Made by a program: the position numbers and the translations under genes. DNA of 5,323 bases, taken from Clostridia bacterium BRH_c25 (GTDB taxonomy: Bacteria > Bacillota_A > Clostridia > Lutisporales > Lutisporaceae). Under the pieces are notes generated by a model. It made no database searches. It was not told the DNA's origin and saw only the letters and a list, made by a program, of their open reading frames with translations. The stretch lies in NCBI GenBank assembly GCA_001515955.1, contig LOES01000095.1:1-5323 (forward strand), given 5' to 3'. Positions 1-5,323 of this stretch are shown here, piece after piece. Within the stretch, counting starts at the first letter, position 1, and each line of letters opens with the position of its first letter.

Positions 1-1483
1 GCACTGAGCTTCCTCTTACCGTCCGGCTTTTGTCTGTGATAACCTGCTCAGTAGTGCCGCCTGTTCCTTTCTTTCCGTTCAGGTTTGCCGTATCCCCTTC
101 TCCGCCCAGAGTCTCCGGAGTAAATATCTTCTCATATTCTCCATCCTTTTTCTCTGAGCCATCCTTCTTGCCGATGCCTGAGCCGCCGGGAGGTATGGGA
201 GCTTGATTCTCATTCCCCATGTTAGTGCCGCTGCCGGCTCCACTGCCTTGTCCAGTACCCTGGCCATTCCCCCCGGGTTGATTGCCTTGTCCTTGCTGAC
301 CATTACCTCCCGGGGTATTCCCCTGCCCTTGCTGACCGCTGCCATCCTGCCCCTGCTGTCCTTGCTGCCCGTCACTCGGACTGGTGTTTGCATTTCCCAG
401 CTCCTTTGCAAGCTCAGATATTGCATCTCTAACGCTTTCATTCTCCATAAGCTCGGATATGCTCTGATCCAATTCACCAAGCTCACTGGAAATGTCCCCC
501 AGCTCGCCGGATGCCAATTTCTTTGCCAGCTCGCCAAAAGCTTTGCTCAGCTCAGGATGGTCTTTTATCTCATGAGCAAGCTTGGAGAGTTCCTCTGCCA
601 GCTTCTGCTTTTCATCCGGGGAGAGCTTTTTAAGCTCTTCTGCCAGTTTCTTTATATTATTTTTAAAAGCCTTTTCATCACCGTTTTTTATCATATCTGC
701 AAGAGCCTTTGTCATTTCGCTTTTTGAAAGAGTCTCAGCTATCTTGTTCAAGTCTTCCCCTGAGGTATATTTGTCCTTTATATACTCCAGCTTTTTTTCT
801 GCTCTGCCCAGTGCTTTGTTGATTTCCTTTTCATCCCTGGCAGCTTCAAGCTCCTTTTTAAGCTCGGTCAGCTTTTTCTCCAGCTCCTCTTTCTGTTCCT
901 CCGAAAGCTTGGGGTTGCTTTTGACCTTTTCAATCAGCTTTTCAGCCTTCTTCTGCTGTTCCGCTATTTTCACCTTTATCTTGTGAAGCTCTTCCGCCCT
1001 TCCTGCCATTGGATTGGGGATGAAGCCGGAAACAGCCAGGACTGATGCCAATATCAAGCATATCAGTAAATACCTCTTGTTTGGCCTTATGGGCATTTTC
1101 TTTTTATAGTCCATACTCTTCAAGTGCTCCAAAGCATCATTCTTTTCCAGCATTGCAAAGGTAGATTGATTGCCTACAAGCTCAAGGGCAGTCACTGTTC
1201 TCTCCTTCAGGCCGAAGGAATCCACCTTCAGCGCAGCATAAGCGTTCCTGGGCGGCTTGAAGGCAGAATACAGAAATGCGGCCACTACAGCCACTCCTAC
1301 TGCCTTGAGTATGTTCAGATACACATTATATATGGGAAAAAACCTTGATGCTATTGCCATGCCCGTTCCAAGGCATAACACTGCCGCCACTCCAAGTATC
1401 ATATCATTTATGATTGAAATGGCGTGGAGCCTGTCTCTTATTTTTCTGATAATCCTTATCAATTCTTTATCAACAGAATTCAT
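1..1483 (-). CDS. Membrane protein with long coiled-coil region and Gln/Gly-rich linker (3' end off the window)
   Basis: The minus frame runs without a stop from the ATG at 1483 to the left edge: 494 full codons, and the gene continues. Hydrophobic helices lie at about residues 28-47, 56-74 and 137-155. Between the second and third is AYAALKVDSFGLKERTVTALEL (81-102), a pattern I associate with DUF4175-like membrane proteins; this link is tentative. From about 163 to 367 the protein is almost all charged helix (KKAEKLIEKV, EELEKKLTELKKELE, KLAEELKKLSPDEKQKLAEEL) with coiled-coil character. A Gln/Gly/Asn-rich linker follows (372-425), then the start of another domain (YEKIFTPETLGGEG, 450-463). 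Topology is uncertain: with three helices the coiled coil may be external. An in-frame stop at 1516-1514 bounds the N-terminus. A GTG three codons upstream (1492-1490) is an alternative start. The gene follows the ABC permease on the same strand after a repeat-filled 246-base gap. Function is unknown; a scaffold or partner of the ABC system is a guess. Confidence 0.85.
   Translation of the reverse strand, partial: MNSVDKELIRIIRKIRDRLHAISIINDMILGVAAVLCLGTGMAIASRFFPIYNVYLNILKAVGVAVVAAFLYSAFKPPRNAYAALKVDSFGLKERTVTALELVGNQSTFAMLEKNDALEHLKSMDYKKKMPIRPNKRYLLICLILASVLAVSGFIPNPMAGRAEELHKIKVKIAEQQKKAEKLIEKVKSNPKLSEEQKEELEKKLTELKKELEAARDEKEINKALGRAEKKLEYIKDKYTSGEDLNKIAETLSKSEMTKALADMIKNGDEKAFKNNIKKLAEELKKLSPDEKQKLAEELSKLAHEIKDHPELSKAFGELAKKLASGELGDISSELGELDQSISELMENESVRDAISELAKELGNANTSPSDGQQGQQGQDGSGQQGQGNTPGGNGQQGQGNQPGGNGQGTGQGSGAGSGTNMGNENQAPIPPGGSGIGKKDGSEKKDGEYEKIFTPETLGGEGDTANLNGKKGTGGTTEQVITDKSRTVRGSSV
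239..370 (-). repeat. Imperfect coding repeat for a Gln/Gly-rich linker
   Basis: This part of the coiled-coil gene encodes residues 372-415, which are mostly Gly, Gln and Asn (GQQGQQGQDGSGQQGQG and similar). On the minus strand GGTCAGCAAGG occurs twice, exactly 36 bases apart (337-327 and 301-291), with degenerate relatives up to 370. The periodicity keeps the frame, so copy number could vary without disrupting the gene. The stretch probably forms a flexible linker between the coiled coil and the C-terminal domain. Confidence 0.75.
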
Positions 1484-1494
1484 ATATTTCACAG

Positions 1495-1502
1495 CCTTCC
1501 TT
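1495..1502 (-). promoter_or_regulatory. Ribosome binding site with two possible starts
   Basis: AAGGAAGG on the minus strand precedes the coiled-coil membrane protein gene. The AAGG nearest the gene is 11 bases from the ATG at 1483, while the outer AAGGA is 5 bases from the GTG at 1492. The two starts are in frame (GTG AAA TAT ATG) and give proteins differing by three residues. I prefer the ATG, but spacing does not settle it. Confidence 0.6.
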
Positions 1503-1520
1503 TTTGGCCTGGGTCACGAG

Positions 1521-1708
1521 GAGAACGGGTAACACGGAACACACGGAAATCCACGGAATACACGGTTGGGAATAATATTATGATATCTAAATGGTATTCG
1601 ATAACAATGCAAGTGTCGATATTCACTAATGCAACGATAAAAGATTATAATCCATTCCGTGAAACATCCGTGCATTCCGTGTTATACGTTCCCCGTAACC
1701 CCGTTCTC
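1521..1708. repeat. Imperfect palindromic element made of CACGGAA/TTCCGTG units
   Basis: This fills most of the gap between the permease and coiled-coil genes. The left arm has CACGGAA at 1533, 1542 and 1552 and a partial CACGG at 1561. The right arm has the complementary TTCCGTG at 1655 and 1675, with ATCCGTG at 1666. Perfectly complementary blocks are GAGAACGGG (1521-1529) with CCCGTTCTC (1700-1708), TAACACGGAA (1530-1539) with TTCCGTGTTA (1675-1684), CACGGA (1542-1547) with TCCGTG (1667-1672), and CACGGAAT (1552-1559) with ATTCCGTG (1654-1661). The right arm carries 15 extra bases (1685-1699). An AT-rich centre of about 94 bases separates the arms. It encodes no plausible protein and no transposase. 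It looks like a small dispersed intergenic repeat or MITE-like relic; mobility is inferred. Confidence 0.7.
1580..1607 (-). promoter_or_regulatory. Candidate sigma-A promoter for the coiled-coil gene
   Basis: On the minus strand TTGTTA (1607-1602) and TATCAT (1585-1580) are separated by 16 bases, within the AT-rich centre of the palindromic element and about 100 bases before the coiled-coil gene start. Both hexamers are imperfect and AT-rich DNA yields such matches by chance. If real, the distal gene would have its own promoter in addition to read-through from the ABC genes. Confidence 0.25.
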
Positions 1709-1723
1709 TCGTATCTCGTATCT
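1707..1723. repeat. Short tandem repeat, TCTCGTA twice plus TCT
   Basis: Two exact 7-base units (1707-1713, 1714-1720) and a partial third lie between the permease stop and the palindromic element and overlap its outer edge by two bases. This may mark the element boundary or a replication-slippage scar. Confidence 0.55.
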
Positions 1724-1729
1724 ATTTAT

Positions 1730-2650
1730 CTATTCCACATTATCGACGGCCGTTCTCTTTGATTTCCTCTTAAGCTTGAATATTGAAAATATACTCTTCC
1801 TTATCGGATTTATCCTTATGGCTGATAATGTCAGCAGCACTACTGACAATACCGCATCAAATATCACATTTGCCAGCCAGGGTTCAATAGCCTTCAACGC
1901 ACTTGGATTATTGACCGGGTTGGCTATATGGAAGCCGGGGATAAAGTTCAGTCCTCCTCCAAAATAGCCAAACTGCCCTGCAAGCATTGAACTAAAACCT
2001 ACCAGTGGATTCGCATATAGTATCGGCAGAAAGCTCTGGTAGTTCCACTGATAGAAAATCCTTATATAAAACACCCCTATGAATATAGTGCCAAAAGCCA
2101 GGAACGCCACCGTACCATAAGTGAACACCGTTGCTGCAGTCGTCCTTCTCAGGTAGGTGGAAAAGAAGATTCCTATACTGCCAATAGTCACCGCTGTCAT
2201 AATGTAAAAACCAAAAAGTTGTATTATCTCCTTTATTGATATTCCTCCGAAAAGAAATACCATTGAAAAAAGCGGAAGTGAGGAAATAATAAGAAGTATA
2301 GTCTGGCTGGTGGAAGCAAAGAGCTTACCGGTGATTATTGATATCGGTCTCAGCTTTGTGCAAAGCACCAGATCAAGAGTCTGCTTCTCTCTCTCCCCCG
2401 CTATAGCACCTGCTGTAAGTGCAGGTACTATGAACATTATCAGTATGAACTGTATTACCGCCAGGCCTGTATAAGCACCAATTGAAACCTGGGGATCGAT
2501 ACTTGAGCCATAAGGGTTCATAAATGTAGTATATATTATAAAAAGTGCTACCAGAGAGAGTATCAGAAGATACAAGGCAATAATGCCTGCTGCTCTCCAA
2601 CCCCTCATTCTCACTTTCAGTTCCTTCAGAAGTACAGGATTTATGTTCAT
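1730..2650 (-). CDS. ABC-2 type transporter permease (NosY/COG1277-like)
   Basis: A complete 306-residue integral membrane subunit pairing with the adjacent ATPase. Six hydrophobic segments are visible at about residues 21-42, 62-86, 116-135, 143-165, 172-196 and 260-280, the usual count for this fold. The amphipathic N-terminus (NPVLLKELKVRMRGW) resembles the interface helix of ABC-2 permeases. The string AIAGEREKQTLDLVLCTKL (82-100) matches the conserved cytoplasmic loop (SGEREKGTLDLL-type) expected to contact the ATPase. The stretch at about 198-258 between helices 5 and 6 is a probable external loop, rich in Gly, Asn and Pro. The C-terminus is strongly basic (KLKRKSKR), in keeping with a cytoplasmic end. 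The start is fixed by an AAGGGGGAT ribosome site about 9-10 bases upstream, inside the end of the ATPase gene, and by the one-base TAATG overlap. The direction of transport is unknown, though this fold is mostly found in exporters and envelope-remodelling systems. Confidence 0.94.
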   Translation of the reverse strand: MNINPVLLKELKVRMRGWRAAGIIALYLLILSLVALFIIYTTFMNPYGSSIDPQVSIGAYTGLAVIQFILIMFIVPALTAGAIAGEREKQTLDLVLCTKLRPISIITGKLFASTSQTILLIISSLPLFSMVFLFGGISIKEIIQLFGFYIMTAVTIGSIGIFFSTYLRRTTAATVFTYGTVAFLAFGTIFIGVFYIRIFYQWNYQSFLPILYANPLVGFSSMLAGQFGYFGGGLNFIPGFHIANPVNNPSALKAIEPWLANVIFDAVLSVVLLTLSAIRINPIRKSIFSIFKLKRKSKRTAVDNVE

Positions 2651-3576
2651 TATTCTTCATCCCCCTTAGTTACCCTCATGAATACATCCTCCAGATTGCC
2701 GTCCAGCTGTGCGAAAGATATAACAGGAATACCCTTGGTTATCAATGCAGACAGCACTCTGCTCATATCCTCGTCGTCCCCTTCAAAGCCGACCTGTATG
2801 GTATCCTCTCCTGACACCAGTTTATCAACAAACGGAAACTCTTTCAAAAGCATTTCAGCCTCTGCCAGTCTGTCTTTTACTTTTATTTTTATAACCTTCT
2901 TGCTGTATACCTGCTGCATTATCTCGGATACACTTCCGCTAATCACCATACTGCCCTTGTCAATAATGCCTACGCTGGTGCAAAGCTCAGCAAGCTCAGG
3001 CAGTATATGGGAGCTTATAATTATTGTCTTTCCCATGCTCTTCAGGTTTTTCAGTATTTCCTTCATCTCAACTCTTGCTCTGGGATCCATGCCTGAAGCA
3101 GGCTCATCAAGTACAAGGAGCCTTGGATTGTGCACCAGGCTGCGTGCAAGACAGAGTCTCTGTTTCATACCTCTGGAAAGACTGTCTACATAAGCCTCCC
3201 TCTTGTGGCTCAGATCTACCAGCTCTAAAAGATCATCGGTTATTTTCTTTTTTTCCGGACCTTTTATGTTATATATAGAGGCATAGAATTCCAGGTATTC
3301 ATTTACCTTCAGGTCGTCATATACTCCAAAGAAATCCGGCATGTATCCGATTTTATCCTTTATCCTCTTGCTGTGTCTTATGACATCCACTCCGTCCAGG
3401 GTTATTTCTCCGGAAGTAGCTCTCAACAACCCGCACATGATCTTCATTGTAGTAGTTTTTCCTGCTCCGTTGGGGCCGACAAAACCGAATATTTCACCCT
3501 CGCTTATCTCAAGGTTCAAATCAGTGACTGCCTGAAACCTTCCATATTTCTTATTCAAATCCTTTATAGAGAGCAT
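2650..3576 (-). CDS. ABC transporter ATP-binding protein (CcmA/COG1131-type)
   Basis: A complete 308-residue nucleotide-binding subunit that would power the permease encoded next to it by ATP hydrolysis on the cytoplasmic face. Visible motifs in order are Walker A GPNGAGKTT (34-42), IGYMPD (76-81) at the Q-loop position, signature LSRGMKQR (133-140), Walker B LLVLDEP (153-159), D-loop SGMD (161-164) and switch histidine H190 in SSH. All catalytic positions are intact except that the usual Q-loop glutamine is Asp81. As I recall, the GYMPDFFGVYDDL string typifies one Firmicute subgroup, so this is probably a subfamily trait and not damage. Residues about 225-308 form an extra C-terminal domain ending in LEDVFMRVT, as in drug- and envelope-type exporters. 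Its ATG shares one base with the stop of the surface-protein gene (TAATG), and its own stop shares one base with the permease ATG. An AAGGGAA ribosome site lies 10 bases upstream. The substrate cannot be inferred. Confidence 0.96.
   Translation of the reverse strand: MLSIKDLNKKYGRFQAVTDLNLEISEGEIFGFVGPNGAGKTTTMKIMCGLLRATSGEITLDGVDVIRHSKRIKDKIGYMPDFFGVYDDLKVNEYLEFYASIYNIKGPEKKKITDDLLELVDLSHKREAYVDSLSRGMKQRLCLARSLVHNPRLLVLDEPASGMDPRARVEMKEILKNLKSMGKTIIISSHILPELAELCTSVGIIDKGSMVISGSVSEIMQQVYSKKVIKIKVKDRLAEAEMLLKEFPFVDKLVSGEDTIQVGFEGDDEDMSRVLSALITKGIPVISFAQLDGNLEDVFMRVTKGDEE
2659..2667 (-). promoter_or_regulatory. Ribosome binding site of the permease gene
   Basis: AAGGGGGAT on the minus strand lies about 9-10 bases before the permease ATG, inside the last codons of the ATPase gene. 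With the one-base TAATG overlap it fixes the permease start and suggests translational coupling. Confidence 0.75.
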
Positions 3577-5323
3577 TATCTCACACTTCCCTTCACAGAA
3601 ATCAGAGGAAGCTGAACATTATCTTCATCCATTTCAATCTTGAGCTTCAGCATGTTGCTGCTGTCAATATATCTTTTCAGTAAATCACCGTGTATATCAA
3701 AGCTTCTGTAGTCGCCCTCCACCCAATCGCCTTTTTCTGTGTCCCAGATATACTGCTTTACCCGCTGTGCATTTCCTACTGTGAATTGTGTCTTGACGCT
3801 CTCCAGTCTGATATTGCTGTCAATTGCATAGTGTATTTCAAAGGAGCCTCTTCCATAAAACATCCTGCTGTACTCATCATAGTTTCCTGCATTCTGGCTG
3901 TTTACTACAGTAGGTTTCAAAAAGCCCAGAGGATACTCCACATTATTACCGTCCCTGAAGCTCAGATTCACCTTTGAGGTTATGAAGCTCTTTTCATACT
4001 GCATGGTATTTTTACCGTTTACAAGAAGCTCTTTGGATACTGCCGTACTGCTCCAGGCCATAAGCTTCGCTTCGAAGCCCTGATAAGCCTCATTCATGAA
4101 GCCATACTCCAGTACTTGCCTTTTTTGATTGTTTTGCCTGAACTTCATCATTTCTTCAGCAGTAAACTTCTTTTTTGAGTTAGGTGACTGAGGGCCGGAA
4201 TATGGATCTTTGTATATTGCGTTTATCAGATCGTATCTATGTCCAAAATAGCTGCTGGGTTTTATATCTATCTGCTTTGTTTCTCCGTTTTTCACAGGAC
4301 CTGCGTCGGCATACTGGTTCGGTGTTATTATATAGCACTCATCCAGATCGAAGCCTGATGTATTTTTGATGGTTCCTGTGAAAGCACCCTTTGCATAATT
4401 CAGGTTGCTTTCCAGCTTTCCTGCTAAAACCTCGTCCGTTTCCATAGTCAATGTCTTCATGCTCCATACTCCGCTTCTATAGAACTCCAGTACAGTTTTC
4501 GGAGACACTATTACCTTTGAATCTATCCTTTTGGAGCTATTTTCATTTGCAGCAGATCCTCTGTAATAACCATTGTTCAGCATGAGAGGACGGATGTTGA
4601 AATCTTCTCCCGCTTCAACCCTTAAGCTGTCTTTTTGAGGGGTAAATACTCCTGCATAAATCTTGGGTGCTATTGTTCCGCTGTTGTCAATGTCCACCAG
4701 GGATATAACATTAGTAATCGGCTCAGTAAGTCTTGTCCCGATACCAGATACATATACAGCTCCTGAAAATGCTATTGACAGCACCGGCACGGTAATCCAC
4801 ATCAATTCTCTTTTATCCAGGCGCTTCAGTATAAAATAACTTACCGGAGCGGTCAACAGTATATATGCAATATATAAAAACACCATATGGGAAGTTTTGG
4901 GCAGAGGCAGCTCAGGTATATTCCTCAGTGCATTGTCGATTGCATAAACATTATCATACATCATCCTCCCCTTCTGGTATACTTCACCAAGATAATACTG
5001 GGGCAGAATAGATGCAATTGCCTTATCCGCGAAGGTACTGTTCCCGATCCAGGTGGAAAGGGGTTCCATTCCGAAATCAAAGGAAGCTACGCCTATCACA
5101 CCTTTTCCCTTCTCGATTTTCTGCAGCAATGTTAAATCCCCGTCTTTAATTATCGGCATGCTTTCTCTCATGCTTATATCCGATGCACTGATGCTCATAG
5201 CTTCCACCGTCTTGCTTTCAGCCATTTTATGCAAGCTTGTGGTCCGGACTGTCCTGACCTCGCCTACCTCACCCGCAATAAAATCATCCTTGAAAATTGC
5301 CAGGGTTTTATTTTGTGAAGGCC
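3576..5323 (-). CDS. Large membrane-anchored surface protein, ABC-system partner (5' part off the window)
   Basis: The frame is open to the right edge, so this is the C-terminal 581 residues of a longer protein. A TTG at 5234 could serve as a start, but coding continues upstream without a stop (reading PSQNKTLAIFKDD at the edge), so I treat the TTG as internal. Visible residues about 70-110 (GKGVIGVASFDFGMEPLSTW) resemble the end of the glutamine-amidotransferase-like fold found in large Firmicute membrane proteins of this kind. Two hydrophobic helices follow at about 144-165 and 173-194, separated by the basic turn KRLDKRE. That turn should be cytoplasmic, which places both the upstream domain and the roughly 385-residue C-terminal domain outside the cell. 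The C-terminal domain is rich in beta-type segments and has no further membrane helix or sorting signal. The stop overlaps the ATPase start by one base, so a shared function with the transporter is likely. The family assignment is from memory of motifs; the role is unknown. Confidence 0.85.
   Translation of the reverse strand, partial: PSQNKTLAIFKDDFIAGEVGEVRTVRTTSLHKMAESKTVEAMSISASDISMRESMPIIKDGDLTLLQKIEKGKGVIGVASFDFGMEPLSTWIGNSTFADKAIASILPQYYLGEVYQKGRMMYDNVYAIDNALRNIPELPLPKTSHMVFLYIAYILLTAPVSYFILKRLDKRELMWITVPVLSIAFSGAVYVSGIGTRLTEPITNVISLVDIDNSGTIAPKIYAGVFTPQKDSLRVEAGEDFNIRPLMLNNGYYRGSAANENSSKRIDSKVIVSPKTVLEFYRSGVWSMKTLTMETDEVLAGKLESNLNYAKGAFTGTIKNTSGFDLDECYIITPNQYADAGPVKNGETKQIDIKPSSYFGHRYDLINAIYKDPYSGPQSPNSKKKFTAEEMMKFRQNNQKRQVLEYGFMNEAYQGFEAKLMAWSSTAVSKELLVNGKNTMQYEKSFITSKVNLSFRDGNNVEYPLGFLKPTVVNSQNAGNYDEYSRMFYGRGSFEIHYAIDSNIRLESVKTQFTVGNAQRVKQYIWDTEKGDWVEGDYRSFDIHGDLLKRYIDSSNMLKLKIEMDEDNVQLPLISVKGSVR
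3587..3593 (-). promoter_or_regulatory. Ribosome binding site of the ABC ATPase gene
   Basis: AAGGGAA on the minus strand sits 10 bases before the ATPase ATG, within the final codons of the surface-protein gene. It supports the chosen start and coupled translation of the two genes. Confidence 0.75.

Noticed and set aside
79..537. Minus-strand frame of 152 codons near the left edge
   Set aside because: It overlaps the longer minus-strand frame running from 1483 to the edge, which has clear helices, coiled coil and linker. The 152-codon product is rich in Met, Arg and Trp without recognisable structure, as expected of an out-of-frame shadow.
203..986. Plus-strand frames rich in Leu, Ser and Phe
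   Set aside because: These are antisense readings of the Lys/Glu-rich coiled-coil codons (CTT/TTT/TCC complements). They have no independent support.
1533..1565. CRISPR-like repeat array
   Set aside because: The units are only 7 bases long, start every 9-10 bases and appear inverted on the other side of the gap. There are no spacers of CRISPR size.
1644..1649. Perfect minus-strand TATAAT as a promoter
   Set aside because: No acceptable -35 hexamer lies 16-18 bases upstream; the sequence there is the CACGGA repeat.
1521..1708. Rho-independent terminator after the permease gene
   Set aside because: The inverted repeat has a loop of about 94 bases, interruptions in the stem and no U-rich tract directly after it on the transcribed strand.
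1424..1967. Plus-strand frames crossing the intergenic gap, including a TRNTRKSTEYT peptide
   Set aside because: The peptide is the translation of the CACGGAA repeats, and the frames run antisense into the permease and coiled-coil genes.
2678..3615. Plus-strand frames opposite the ATPase gene
   Set aside because: The minus strand carries a complete ABC ATPase with all core motifs; the plus-strand frames are its complement.
5232..5234. TTG as the start of the surface protein
   Set aside because: The same frame remains open upstream to the window edge with sensible coding sequence. The two-helix hairpin and amidotransferase-like remnant also imply a much longer N-terminus.

Overview
All coding signal lies on the minus strand, so the genes read from right to left. 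The window shows most of a four-gene run cut at both ends. Frequent AGA/AGG arginine and ATA isoleucine codons, purine-rich Shine-Dalgarno sites, moderate base composition and the protein families suggest a Firmicute, probably a clostridial relative of the Ruminiclostridium/Acetivibrio type. That placement is inference from style; there is no rRNA or marker gene here.

Right part (5323 to 3576): the C-terminal 581 codons of a large membrane-anchored protein whose start lies beyond the right edge. It has the end of a probable glutamine-amidotransferase-like fold, a two-helix membrane hairpin with a positively charged cytoplasmic turn, and a large beta-rich domain predicted outside the cell. Middle (3576 to 1730): an ABC ATPase (308 aa) and an ABC-2 type permease (306 aa). 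All three genes are joined by one-base TAATG stop/start overlaps, so they are probably translationally coupled and work as one unit.

Between the permease stop and the next gene is a 246-base gap. It holds an imperfect palindrome built of CACGGAA / TTCCGTG units, 9 to 14 bases apart, that looks like a small dispersed intergenic repeat inserted in the operon. It may carry a promoter.

Left part (1483 to the left edge): a long frame with no stop. It encodes two N-terminal membrane helices, a third near residue 145, a long charged helical/coiled-coil region, a Gln/Gly-rich linker and the beginning of a C-terminal domain. Its 3' end is off the window.

The likely picture is an uncharacterised cell-envelope ABC system: an ATPase and permease with a large surface-exposed partner and a coiled-coil membrane partner. 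It is loosely reminiscent of gliding-type GldA/GldF/GldG modules and of the envelope clusters that also carry MoxR ATPases and DUF58 proteins. Substrate and function cannot be read from this sequence.
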